From Salvator merianae (lineage: Eukaryota > Chordata > Lepidosauria > Squamata > Teiidae): a stretch of DNA of 64,000 nucleotides. Made by a program: the position numbers and the translations under genes. The stretch is taken from contig QVOM02000021.1 of NCBI GenBank assembly GCA_003586115.2, positions 13,381,236 to 13,445,235 on the forward strand, read 5' to 3'. The notes under the pieces were generated by a model that was not told where the DNA came from, ran no database searches, and was given only the letters and a program-made list of their open reading frames with translations. Positions 36,875-48,062 of this stretch are shown piece by piece; position 1 is the first letter of the stretch; each line of letters begins with the position of its first letter.

Positions 36875-37635
36875 GCATTGTACTCCACATCCCTAGGGCT
36901 TTTGGTCCTTTTAAAAAGAAATGAGCAACAGGGTATGCCCTACAAAGAACAGAAGATTGAGTATTATTAGTAGAGGTTGCCAGAACAAGTGTGATAGGAA
37001 ATCCTTGACCTGCATCCAAAGGGGTTAAAGGACAAATTCAACAAGATTCACTGAAAGAGGTAGCATTAACAACTTTCTCATACAGTTGTAGAATCTTATT
37101 GAATTCCCAACCTGCATTAATAGAAGGCAAAATCATAAACAAAATTACAAACCTAAATCACCCCCCCCCCCCAATATTACTTCCAAATGGAACCATGTTC
37201 ATCTTCAGAGACCATTCACAGTGCCCCAGAAATCTGTTAAAGTCCAAACTTTGTGATTTCTCTTCTTTAGAAAAATATTCAAAGGGAGGTGTGGGTCTTG
37301 AGAGACAGCATCTGGATCACATGAGTGTAATGGATTCAGGATTTCTCCCCTTCCACAAACACAACAGTCTAGATTGTCAAGTGAACCAAAAAGGGCCATC
37401 CTCACTGGATTTCAGCACGTTACACACAAACCGCTTTACCCGCATATAACTGCTAGGCTGGTAGGGGTGGATCTGGCCATCAACAGGCCCAAAATTGCAA
37501 CAGCTGCTAACTACCACAAACTGAGCTGCTACTTGGCACAATTTTAACTTTCATAAATGTTGCTGTAAAAACACTTCAAAGACAAAGTTGAGAAATGGTA
37601 ACTTCACACCACACACCCCGAAACAGTGAAACAGT
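36875..37635 (-). other. Possible retroviral remnant downstream of pol
   Basis: Lies 3' of the integrase fragment in minus-strand terms. Open pieces at 36837-37019 and 37205-37405 (minus) have cysteine-containing segments but no diagnostic motif, so any link to env is only positional. Contains a C run at about 37161-37172. Confidence 0.25.
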
Positions 37636-37639
37636 GAAA

Positions 37640-38440
37640 CACTGACACAGGTCAGTACCCTCCCAAAACCAATTCAAATGGAGAAGCCCAAACAGGTAAC
37701 AAGCCTAATACATAGAGAAAATAATACAAGAGGCAATACCTGAGGTTAACACAAACCTGATTCCTGACAACACTTGCCCAAAAGCAGCCGAACTTCTGTG
37801 TTGTCCACCTTACCTTCTGTATTGTCCACCTTACCTGAAGATTGCAGATGATAGAGGTGTGGAAGCCATTGTCAGCAAACACTTAAGACACAGAATATAG
37901 GCCCCTAGCAGAGTCCAGATGAATAGGGACCCCAAAATGAAGGACAATTTCCTCAGCTATGGCTAAGTCACTGTAGTTTGTCTGATGGCTCACATAGCAA
38001 CAAAGATGTTTCTTTCCCTCAGCTGGAAATAAACCAAGAAAATCAATCTGGAGATGTCGAAAGGGACAAGCCACCAGTAGTTGGCCTCCTCTAGGCAAGA
38101 CATTATGCTGACATTTGGCACATGCTTTCACTGTTGAAAGCCAAAGTAAGTACCAGGAACACACCAAAAATTGGTTAAAAGGTCCACAAAACCTGAACAC
38201 CATAATAGCCATTCTTTGAATGGGTCCATCTGGTTGCCGGCAACATGTGGAAGACAAGTCCTGCCATCTGGCAAAGGGGTACAGGCTTAGCAGTAGCATC
38301 TGCCAAAGGACTTCCCTTCATTCCAGACAGGAGGAGATCTGAGTGACATTTTATTAGCCACACTGTGCTATTGAGGCCTGCACGCTTGCACAATTCTATC
38401 AGTCCAGGACAAAAATCAGAAAAGTCATATGGAGTCATTG
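37640..38440 (-). pseudogene. Endogenous retrovirus pol remnant (RNase H end and integrase)
   Basis: Minus-strand frames show, in order, a segment resembling the RNase H C-terminus (a small G-rich 'KGSPLADA'-type box near 38290-38320), then an integrase-like stretch. The latter has a C-x2-C of the zinc-binding head near 38105-38115, a 'PF.HLQIDF' box near 38040-38070 and an 'FGVP' followed by an S/D-x-x-G box near 37900-37940. Catalytic acidic positions are only partly preserved, and the coding is split between frames. Retroviral integrase joins viral DNA to host DNA; this copy is decayed. It is interrupted upstream by a hAT and a Tigger-like element. Confidence 0.7.
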
Positions 38441-38448
38441 GTTTAGAG

Positions 38449-38861
38449 CAGGGGTGGGCAAACTTTTCAGCGCAGGGGCCGGGTCAGCATCAGCGTGCCG
38501 GTGCGTGGGCGGGGCGCCGCCGGCACGTGGGCAGGGCAACGTTGGTGTGCCGGCGCGTGAGCGGGGTGCCGGTGGCGCATGGGCGGGGCGACAGCGGCGC
38601 GTGGGTGGGGCGACAGTGGCGTGCAGGCGCATGGGCGGGGTGACGGCGGGGCGTGGGTGGGGCAACGGCGGCGCACAGGCGCGTGGGCAGGGCGACGGTG
38701 GCCTGCGGGTGCGTGGGCAGGGCGACGGTGGCGTGCGGGTGCGTGGGCAGGGTGACGGCGGCACGCAGGCGCGTGGGCGGGCGACAAACGACCATCGCGG
38801 GCCACTTTAGACGGCCAAACGGGCCGCATGTGGCCTGCGGGCCGTAGTTTGCCCACCCCTG
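38449..38861. mobile_element. GC-rich hAT MITE with internal minisatellite
   Basis: The left terminus is CAGGGGTGGGCAAACTTTT; the right terminus reverse-complements to CAGGGGTGGGCAAACTACG. GTTTAGAG lies on both sides (38441-38448 and 38862-38869), a perfect 8-bp duplication. The ends match the common hAT (Charlie-type) MITE pattern. The interior is a run of about 30-bp units containing GTGCGTGGGCGGGGCGAC, with CpG in nearly every unit. Open frames on both strands are translations of the array. Confidence 0.9.
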
Positions 38862-38883
38862 GTTTAGAGGCTTACTAAAAATA

Positions 38884-39379
38884 CAAGTGGTACCTTGGTA
38901 CCCAACTGCCTTGAAACTCATCTAATTTGGTACTCAATGCATTTTGACATGAAAATTTTGTCTTGATACCCATCGTTTGTTTGGTACTCAACGTACAAGC
39001 TAGAACTTGTCGGTGCAGGTTGCCTTGTGACTCGCTACCCTTTCCAGCCGAAACAAAGGGTCACGTGTTAGTCACGTGGTAGCTCTTGTCCTGTGCACAT
39101 CCCTTTGTGGTCTTATCATGGCTTCCATGGTCATTTTGTGTATTTAATCTAAGTACTGTACAGGTATTTATTAATTTTTAGGTTTATTTCTCATGTAAAG
39201 AAGTGATATACATCCCTATCTTTTTAATATTGCTTTAAAATGTGCATTGTCTTAGGTTTTAGAACTCATTAAATTTATTTACATTATTCCTTATGGGAAA
39301 AAATTGTTTGGTATTCATCCTTTTTGATACTTATCACGCCTCCTGGAACCAATCAAAGACGAGTACCAAGATATAACTG
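38884..39379. mobile_element. Tigger/mariner-like non-autonomous element
   Basis: The left end reads CAAGTGGTACCTTGGTACCC; the right end reverse-complements to CAGTTATATCTTGGTACTC. TA lies at both edges (38882-38883 and 39380-39381), as for Tc1/mariner transposition. Arms of about 60 bp are partly complementary (GGTACTCAATGCA against its partner). Interior contains CACGTG at about 39062 and 39074. No transposase frame. Confidence 0.75.
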
Positions 39380-39381
39380 TA

Positions 39382-40125
39382 CCAAGCCTACAGTCATACT
39401 TAGAAAAGAAAGGGAAGAACCCTGGTACAGCTAGTTAAAACACAAAAATGCCCCAAAGGGAGTCCCTCCTTGGAACTTCCATTTCATCATGAAATGGTCT
39501 GAAAAACAGGATGCTATTATTATGAAGGTGAAAGCACAAGACTTTAACAGCCATAGCTTCATACATTTACTGAGATAATAATCTGCAATGTCTCTATAGG
39601 AGGCTAGTTTCAGGTGGTTGATACAGAGTTGCAGAGAAAAAGTCCCCAAAGAGAATCCACTGATGTACTTAAGAACAGCCAGGCTCGGTTTTACCTGGAT
39701 TCCAACTGGTTCCCCAGAAGGCAATAGTTCAACATCTTCACCTGATGTATCCCACAGAGACTTAAGTCCAGCCCAACAGTTCTAGTAAAAGAAAAACACT
39801 TGTTCCCTAACAAACTCAGAACTCCCATTAAAGGACAAAATAGCAGCACCCCATCTGGAGCACAAATTGGTGTGTGGCCCCAAGATTACAAAGCAAATTC
39901 CCCCTCATAAGTCCTGCTAATAAAGAAGGACTAAACAGAAAGAAATGCAAAAGTTCCCAGCCTTGAACAGGCACTTGAAGCAAATTTGTAAGAGCTATAG
40001 TGAGAGGCATCCACCAAGTAGTCGTGGCCATAATTAACAGAAGCCACAACATCCACCAAAAGGGAAACAGGCTTAATTTCAATAAGTACAATTACTCTAG
40101 ATTCTGAGAGACAAAAACCGTAAAA
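39382..40125 (-). other. Probable upstream part of the retroviral remnant, unresolved
   Basis: The same DNA stratum as the pol piece resumes after the two transposons. Minus-strand open pieces (39431-39724 and 39828-40091) carry no clear RT motif, so retroviral identity rests on position only. Confidence 0.25.
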
Positions 40126-40129
40126 GTCA

Positions 40130-41671
40130 GTAGCAGTGGTGCATCCCCTCCTGAAGGGGCTGTCCCTAGACCCTGAGGTTTTAAACAACTACCGCAAACA
40201 TACCTTTCTTGGGAAAGGCTCTGGAGGGAGTTGTCGCTACCCAATTGCGAGCATGCTTGGAGGATCCATTTCAATCTGGCTTCAGGCCCGGTCATGGCAC
40301 TGAAACTGCCTTGGTCGCCCTGATTGATGACCTTCTCCGGGAGAAAGACAGAGGAAATGTCACTCTGTTAGTTCTCCTGGACCTTTCATCTGCTTTTGAT
40401 ACCGTTGACCATGGTATCCTCCTGGAAAGGCTACGGGGATTGCGAGTTGGAGGCACCACATTGTGGTGGTTCTGCTCCTATCTTCAAGGCCGATTCCAGA
40501 GAGTAGCAGTGGGGGATATCTGTTTGAGGCCCTGGGAGCTCACCTGTGGGGTTCCTCAGGGATCGATCTTATTCCCCCATGCTATTTAACATCTATATGA
40601 AGCTGCTGGGAGAGGTCATCAGGAGATTTGGAGTAAGGTGTCATCAATATGCAGATGACACCCAGCTCTATCTCTCCACGTCACCAGGATCAGGAGAGGC
40701 AGGTGACAGGTGCTTGATAGGTGCCTGTGGGCAGTAATGGACTGGATGAGGGCCAATAAATTGAAATTAAATCCAGGCAAGATGGAGGTCCTGTGTGTTA
40801 AAGGTTTTCTTGTCCATGAAGAAGAGAGGCATCCTGTTCTTGACGGGGTCTCTCTGCCCTGGAAGGAACAGGTGCGTAGTCTGGGAGTGCTCTTGGACTC
40901 TGCATTGACACTTGAGGCTCAGGTGGAAGGGGTGGCCATCACTATCTACCACCAGCTTTGACTGGTTCGCCAACTTCGCCCCTTTCTGGACAGGAACAGT
41001 CTGGCCACAGTAATCCACGCTCTGGTAACTGCCACATTGGACTATCGTAATGGACTCTACATGAGGCTGCCTTTGAAGATGGTTCGGAAGCTGCAGCTGG
41101 TGCAGAATGCAGCAGCTAGACTGCTGACTGACACTGCTGGCCAGTCACACATCACGCCAGTCTTGAAAGAGCTGCACTGGCTGCCTATCCGCTACTGAGC
41201 CCTATTCAAGGCGCTAACATTAACGTTTTAAGGCCCTAAATGGCTTGGGCCCCAAATATCTATAGGAACGCCTCCTCCAATACAGAGCGGCCTGTAGCTT
41301 AAGATCTGACACTGAGGACCTCTTGTCTGTGCCACCCCCTTCAGAGGTTAGGGGGGATCGGACACGTGAGAGGACCTTTTCAGTCATTGCTCCCAGATTA
41401 TGGAATGGTCTTCCCCTCAAGGTATGTCATGTACCATCGTTGCTTGCCTTTCGAAGGCAACTAAAGACGTACCTCTTTACCCTGGCCTTTGGCTAAGTGA
41501 AATTATTATTATTATTATTTTCCCCTGTTGGTACTATCATAGACTGTTTTTAGTGTTTTTAATCTGTTTTTATACTGTTTTAATTTGTATTGTTTTTACA
41601 TGTGCTGTGAAGCGCCTGGGGGCCTTCGAGTGTAGGGTGGGATAGAAATCAAAATCAATCAATCAATCAAA
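40130..41671 (+). pseudogene. L2 LINE, RT and 3' end
   Basis: 5'-truncated L2. The frame at 40209-40589 shows 'FQSGFRPGHGTETALVALIDDLL', 'LVLLDLSSAFDTVDHGILLERLRGL' (motif A, with its aspartates) and 'CGVPQGSIL' (motif B). After a one-base shift, 40546-40737 gives 'NIYMKLLGEVIRRFGVRCHQYADDTQLYLS', with the catalytic YADD at 40648-40659. The post-RT blocks follow with stops, then the 3' tail GCGCCTGGGGGCC, GGGTGGGATAGAAATC and an ATCA microsatellite (about 41650-41671). Intact catalytic boxes, broken frame: a fairly young dead copy. L2 RT copies its own RNA at a nicked target. Confidence 0.9.
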
Positions 41672-41682
41672 TTGTAGACTGT

Positions 41683-42852
41683 GGCTACGTTCTGACACGG
41701 CATTTAATCAGTTTACAGGCCATCTTCAGTTCCCGCTGGGCCGACATGATCTTGCCTTTCTGTAGTTTTTTTGGACTAAATTGGCAAAATCCTGACTACT
41801 TTGCATTCAGATTTAATGAGTTCTCAAGCCATTCCACATTGCTAGTCCACTTTACTTTGCGATGTGAGAATGCGGGAGGAGACTACTTGGGAGGGTTGGG
41901 GGGGGCACGCAGAGGGAGGGCTCCCCATTTCCTGCCGTCCAATGACAGACTTTGTGGGTGGGCAGGAAGCACACTAGTTCTTTCCACCTCTATTATCCCC
42001 CCTTCCCCCACTGCCAGGAGAAAGAAAACTGTCCTCCATTTTACTTTGCTAAACTGCGATCCTTTCTCTTCCTTTATCCCCCATTCGACACTGCCAGGAA
42101 GAAATTAAAGCCTTCCTCCACTTCCGTCTGCTGATTAAACCAAAAATCAGACTGTCCCTGTTTGGGGGTACAGTCCTCTTGCACCAACAAAAAACACACA
42201 CAGTATCAGTTTTGCTGTCAGCAGCACACAGCTACATAGCGAAACACATGCCACTGTAAGTCTCTCAGAGGGAGGTGAAACAGAATCCATTTGCTGGCCA
42301 TTAAGTACACTATCATGATAATAGAGCCTCCCCATGTTTCTCCCCTTCATGGACCTCTCTCTGCTTTCGTGCTACTCTTAAATTGCGCAATTGCACAAAA
42401 GTGCAATTGCAATGGAGCAGAAATCGCCATCTGCCCTTTAAGAAGGTTAATTGTGCGATACTTGTATTAAAGTTCTGCTTGTGTAGATACAGGCTGGAGG
42501 GGGAGAAGGAGCAAATGGCGAATGACTAGTAACGCCGCCAAGTGAACCCACGTTCTGAGGCAGCAGCAGGGACATACAGAGAGTGGAACTTGACTTGCCC
42601 ACCCCTGTGAAGTCAAGTTTTGAACGTTAGGACTGCAGCCAATCACTGACTACAAAGGGAGGGGAATCTGGCAAGGGGTGGAGTCAGAAAAGGTATGGTT
42701 CCCCTGTGCCAAGTGCAAGAAACATCTGTGTGAGAACGAGCAAGTCCAAATTGCGTCCATGCTAAAAATGCAAATGTGGGAATGATCAGAAGATGAATTC
42801 AGTCCTTGTACTCTTCCGATACAGATTAAATTTACGATGTCGGACTGCGCCC
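41683..42852 (+). mobile_element. Family H element, copy e (complete)
   Basis: Left end GGCTACGTTCTGACAC; right end reverse-complements to GGGCGCAGTCCGACAT. TGT flanks both ends (41680-41682 and 42853-42855). 1170 bp, colinear with copy a throughout and without the GC-rich insert of copy c. It landed a few bases beyond the microsatellite tail of the L2 at 40130-41671. No conserved open frame. Confidence 0.85.
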
Positions 42853-42859
42853 TGTCTTT

Positions 42860-44155
42860 ATCCCCAGGGCACACTAATTTGAAAATCTTCTGCTTGTTCT
42901 TTGTTCTTTTCTTCTCTTCCCTCTATGTCCAAATGAAACCTACAATAGACAGAAGGTCTTCCACCGATTTAGTTCCCCCTTCTAGACAAAAATTCTCGAA
43001 ATAATCTCAGACTTACAGACTACTTAAAAAAAAAATAGACACCAATATTGGAATATCCTGAAAACACTCTAGATTTTAAATTTGGGTGCTACCTTCCAAG
43101 GGAGGCAAAAGAGGTAAATTTAACCTGTAGCCAGTTTAATTTGATTTTTAATACTTTCTTTCTTACTTTTTATTAGCCTGGCTCTGTTTTCATTTGTTTA
43201 GGGCTGAATTGTTAAAGAGGAGAGCGGAAACCTTCTCCAAATAGTTTTGTTTGCCTTTGTTGGGGCCCCAGAAGTGGCTTCGGCCTGCCGGGTCTATACC
43301 GAGGCTGCAAGTGCTGTGCCAGGCCTTTGTGCATGACGGAGTTTTCCCGAAGGTTTTGGGGGAAAACTCTTTTGTTTCGGGGATCCCCTACACTTCAAAG
43401 GGATCCCCCTTACCTTTAGCTGCTCCTGTAAGTATATTCTGAATATCAGCAAGCGCTGGGGGTGTGGTGATGTGGTGTTTTAAGCCATCAGAGAGAGGAC
43501 CTTCCACTCAGCACGTCTTTCTTGCTAGCTACCCATGCGCACTCTCTCCAAATTTTGAGTAAGTTCCATTACAATTGGGAAGCAATTACTTAACTGCCTA
43601 GGTATTCAGCCTCAAATCTAGAATCTTACTTTTATTGTATTTTACTTTTTAATTCAATGTTACAATTTTTATGTATGTATCCTTGGATATGTTGTTAATG
43701 TTCTTCCTGGACTTGGTCCAAATAAACTTATTCCTTCATTCTGAGGTGTCACTGATGTACAGTGATAGGGCTAGGCCTCCCCTATGAAACACAGTTATCA
43801 CCCTGGGAAATTGGGTCTCCCATCTGCAGTGCCATTGGCTTGCTGACTGAGGTCTCTTTAGCCATGTCATTGATATACTCAGGTAGACTAGGCCTCCGCT
43901 GTTTTCCTAACCTCTAGTTTTTCACAGGTAGCAATTATTTGCATAACCCCGTTTTGCTCTGCACAGTCATTTGTGAGAACTAAATCATAGCTTTACATAA
44001 GGGATTACTGTTTTTGTCTTGTAAGAATTGATCATTATCAGTACAAGCTTAATAATCAAGGCTGATTATACGCAGTACTGCTTACTCACAGGAAACTGTT
44101 TTCAGGATTACAGACTGCAATTCAGTCTCAGTGGTCTGATGATTTGGGCAACAAG
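42860..44155. other. Unassigned; one polyadenylation-like signal
   Basis: 43020-43030 is an A run. 43250-43440 is GC-richer. AATAAA lies at about 43722-43727 (in CCAAATAAACTTATTCC), downstream of an AT-rich stretch, which is the layout of an LTR or a 3' UTR, but no partner signal or repeat match supports either. Confidence 0.3.
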
Positions 44156-44159
44156 GGAG

Positions 44160-44770
44160 GGAAATCTGTCTAGTGGCAGCCTTGCGTTCATATCCTCAAC
44201 TGCTGGTAGCTTCACCTGGCCCTGTAGGCGGTGGGGCAGGCGGCTGCTATTTAAGCAGCAGAGAACCAAGGCCTCAATGCTGCTTTACCAAGGAGTTTGT
44301 TGCTGGGAAAAACTACTGCCTCTGGACTCATCATCCTCCAGCCATCCCTGGAGAACAACTGCCTGGTGTTGGAGCTGCAGCTATTGAACTGCTGGCTGAG
44401 TAGCTTCACCTAAGACTGCAGGGGTGGGGCAGGTAACTGCTATTTAGGCAACAGAGAACCAAGGTGGCCTTGGACAGCAGTAGAAAAGGGATGGTCTAAT
44501 GGCAACATTCATTAGGAGCCTATCTGGGACGGGTTGGGTGAGGGGTTTAGCTGTTTTTATACTATGTAATTGTTTAATTGTCTTTTAACTGATTTTATGG
44601 ACTACATTTTCGGATACACTTAGTTCCTCTTCTGTTAGCTCTGCTCCCCTACTGCTAGTACTGGGACCCAAGAGGTAAGGTAAGGACAGGACAGGGATGT
44701 AATGTAAGAGGCTGATCCCTCTTCTGTTGGGCCACCAGACTGTGTTTATAGACTCTCACCAGACTGTGAG
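44160..44770 (+). repeat. L2 5' leader with tandem subunits
   Basis: Two imperfect repeats of about 180-190 bp, each with CTGCTATTTAAGCAGCAGAG or a close variant and a 'GGAGCTGCAGCTATTGAACT'-type block. A linker ending CCACCAGACTGTGT follows. The same structure stands at 4250-5007. Its position just upstream of an L2 coding region suggests an internal-promoter leader, as found in other LINEs. Function inferred. Confidence 0.5.
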
Positions 44771-45233
44771 GGTAGGGGCCTCTTTGCACTTACCTTCAAG
44801 TGAGTGATTGGATGCTCACTAGACAAGTCCATCTCACACACCGTTGCGGACACATCCTGGAGCATTGGCAGCTATTCCTGGATGTTACTAGCTATGGACA
44901 ACTAAAACATTGTCCACAGCTTGACCGGGAGCAGCTAGTGATCAGGCAGCAAGGTTCCCACATTCTTCCCGGTACAATGCTGTGAGTGGGCATGGCAGTG
45001 TGGCTGTGACTGTGCAATTGCGCACCACATCCTAATTGCCAGGGCAACATCTGGGTGCATGCTGCATATTGCTGTGGCTGTTGCCATGGTGATCCAGCCT
45101 GCCCTACTCAGGCCATCTGCACTTCAAGTGCTAGTGGTCTGGTCTGGACCTTTACCAGCCCTTGGGGTGCAGATAGCCACCTCTGTGCCTGATCCTTACT
45201 GGCCTGGTGTGGCAGTACTAGGCTGCTAGGTGC
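44771..45233. mobile_element. Non-autonomous DNA element, family B, copy 3
   Basis: Left terminus GGGCCTCTTTGCACTTAC; right terminus reverse-complements to GGGTCTGTTTGCACCTAG, matching at most positions. The interior shares GATGCTCACTAG and ACAACTAAA-like blocks with 11034-11200. It interrupts the leader of the L2. Exact target duplication not found. Confidence 0.65.
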
Positions 45234-48062
45234 AAACAGACCCATATTGTGTGTGGCCCAAGGTAAGATCAGCCTACTCAGTGAAAGCCAAGAGGCTCTT
45301 TTGTGGTCCCACTACCGGCAGCTGATCAACTGAGAGGTCTTTTAAGTAGAGGGAACTATGTGCCTGGGTAAAAGAAAACAGGAAAATCATAGGGGGTCCC
45401 ATTTTAGTTTCTAATGGGCAGGGGAGATACAGCAATTGGAGGCAGAGAAAAAGTTATCAGAGAAGGAGTGTTAGACATACTAAGGCTATTGCTCCTTCTG
45501 TTCTATCTCCCAGCCTACAGAATGAAGGGAGGCCTGCCCATTTCCCTACTGGCATAGTGGTGCTGCTCTTAAATGTCAGGTCAGTCCAAAATAAGTCATC
45601 ATTCATCCATGACTCAATTGTGGATGAAAGGACTGACCTGATACGTAATACAAAGATCTAGGTATGTGAACTGGGAGGCTCAATGCTTAATTACCTTTCC
45701 CTCTGGGATACTCGGCACAGCACCAGTGGAGGGGGTGGGGAAGGCGCCATAGCCCATAAAGAAACTATCTCTCTCACCAGATGCCCCATCTGTTCTGTGA
45801 CTGGGGTTGAGCGATTGTTTTTAATGTTGGGCCAAAGAGACAGAATGAGCTTGCTGTTGGTGTACTGTTCACTCTGCTGTCCAACAGCTTTCATATGAGT
45901 TGGTGGAAGCTGTTTTGGATGTGGTATTGGATGTCCCCTGTGTGATGTTGTTGGCGACTTCAATTTCCACACAGAAAGGATGCCTCTAATTGGCCAGCTC
46001 AGGGCCTCATGGCCTCCGTTACAACCATGGGTCTATCTTAGTATGTTATGGATGCAACACATGTTGCAGGAGAAAGTTTTGACCTGGTCTTCGTTACAGA
46101 GTGGGAGGATAATGTTCCATTGGTAGGTGGACTTGTAGTGAGTCCATTGTCATGAATGGATCTTTTTCTAGTGAAGTTTGGGCTTATGGCATCAGCTTCT
46201 TGCTGCAGGGGTGAAGAGATGGTTTGCTCTGAGAGATTTATGGAATCTGATGGATTCCTGATGGTTCTGGGAGAGTTTCCAATTGACATGGCTTGTGGTC
46301 CTGTCAAGCTTCTGGTCTCATGTTGGAATCATGAGGTGAACTGAGCTATTAACACGATCACTCCCAAGTGCCCTCAGAGGCCCTGTAAAACCTGTAAAGC
46401 ACCCTGGTATGGCAGGGAGGTGCATGTGATGAAGTGGGAGGGGCTAATGGCTACAATGCAGATAGCATAAATCCCAATGTAAATCTGACCAAGCACAGGT
46501 AAGAGTCACATTATCATGCCTACCATGTGCCAGTGGCAATAGTGAAAAAGACGTCTCCATTGCATCCTCAAGTGGAGGTTCTCTGTGATAAATTGGAGAG
46601 CCATTTTTGGGACAAAATCACTCAGATTCACATGGAATTGGACTCCACTTTGGGAATTGTTTAGTGGAGGCATCTACAGCACCATCTGGTCCTGTTACTT
46701 TGGATCAGTTTCAATTATTGCAGTCTGAGGAAGTGGATAAGCTATCTGCAGGGATTTGGTTACTTGCCTCGGTTCTTGTCCATTGTGGCTAATTAATGCT
46801 GAGAGGGTATGTCTGGATGGGGGTCCAGGTAGTGATAAATGCCTCTTTGTTGGAAGGGGAGATGCCAGTGGTACTTAAAGCAGTAGTATGCCACCTTCTG
46901 AAGAGGTCCTCCTTGGATCCAGAAATGTTAAACATCTATTGCCCAGTTACTAACATCCCCTTTTGGGGTAAGGTGTTGGAGAGAGTGTTGGCTGCCCAGT
47001 TGCAGGCATGCTTGGAGGAAATTGATTATCTTGACCCATTCTAGCCTGGCTTCAAGCAGGGATATGATACTGAGACTGCCTTGGTTGACCTGATGAATGA
47101 CCTCTATTGGGAGAGAGACTTGCAATGTGGCCTTGTTCAGTCTCCAGTGGCTTTTGGTACCATTTATAATGGTATCCTGGTGGAGCGACTTTCGGGAGAG
47201 AGAACTGGAGCTGCTCTTCTACAGTGGTTTTCTTCCTATTGTTGGGGTAGGCTCCAAAAAGTGGCATTAGAGAACTTTTGTTTGGCCCCTTGGAAGATCT
47301 CATGTGAAGCTCCTTAGGGATTGGTTCTGTCCCCTATGCTGCTCAACATTTATATGAAGTCTCTGGGAGAGGTTATCAGGAGATTTGGAGTGAGGTGCCA
47401 CCAATACATGGATGATACCCAACTCTATGTCTCTGTTCCTTCTGAATCAGGTGAGGCAGTTGAAGTACTTGATTGCTGCCTGGAGACAGTAATGAACTTG
47501 ATGTGGACCAGTAAGTTGAAACTGAATCCAGACAAGATGGTGGTACTGTGTGTCACAGGATCTTGAATCCAGGAAGTCATCTAACATCCAATTCTCAATG
47601 GGGTTGTTTTATCTCTAAAACAAAGGGTGCGTGATCTGGGCATGCTTGAGGCTCAGGTGGCAGCAGCAGCCAGGAGTGCTTACCCCCATCTCTAACTGGT
47701 TTGCCAGTTTCAGCCTTTGCTGGATAGGGACAACTTGGCAACAGTGATCCATAATCAGATAACCTCAAGACTAGATTATTGGTTACACTTGAAGATCATC
47801 CGGAAGCTGGTACTAGAGCAGCATGACTACTGACAGGAATTTTTGGCCAAACACACATCACGCTGGTCTTGAAGGAACTGCACCGGTTACTTATTCGCTA
47901 CCAAGCCCAGTTCAAGGTGCTGATATTGACATATAAAGCCCTAAATGGCTTGGTCCCCAAATATCTGAAGGAAGGTCTTCTTGTAGTTCTGCTGCCCTTG
48001 GAGGTGTGAAGGGCTGCAACATGCGAGAGTCCTTCTATGTGGCTCCCTGCTACCCCCCCCCC
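45234..48062 (+). pseudogene. L2 LINE ORF2: endonuclease, RT and 3' part (nearly full length)
   Basis: Endonuclease part about 45540-46190: start-like 'LLLNVRSVQNKSSFIHDSIVDER', 'TGVE', and the catalytic 'GDFN' at 45953-45964, then 'FDLVFVTEWEDN'. Linker to about 46600. RT from about 46840: 'LKRSSLDPEMLN', 'FWGKVLERVLAAQLQACLEE', 'VLSPMLLNIYMKSLGEVIRRFGVRCHQYMDDTQLY', with a YMDD catalytic box (47405-47416) instead of the YADD of the neighbouring L2. The motif A region (about 47110-47180) is altered and has lost the usual D of LVLLDLS. Stops separate the pieces 46796-47044, 47081-47317 and 47321-47566. Post-RT blocks run to about 48045, where a C run begins. Confidence 0.85.

Noticed and set aside
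38435..38921. Open frames of 90-143 codons on both strands
   Set aside because: Translations of the tandem array inside the hAT MITE at 38449-38861; they cross the element's ends into unrelated DNA.
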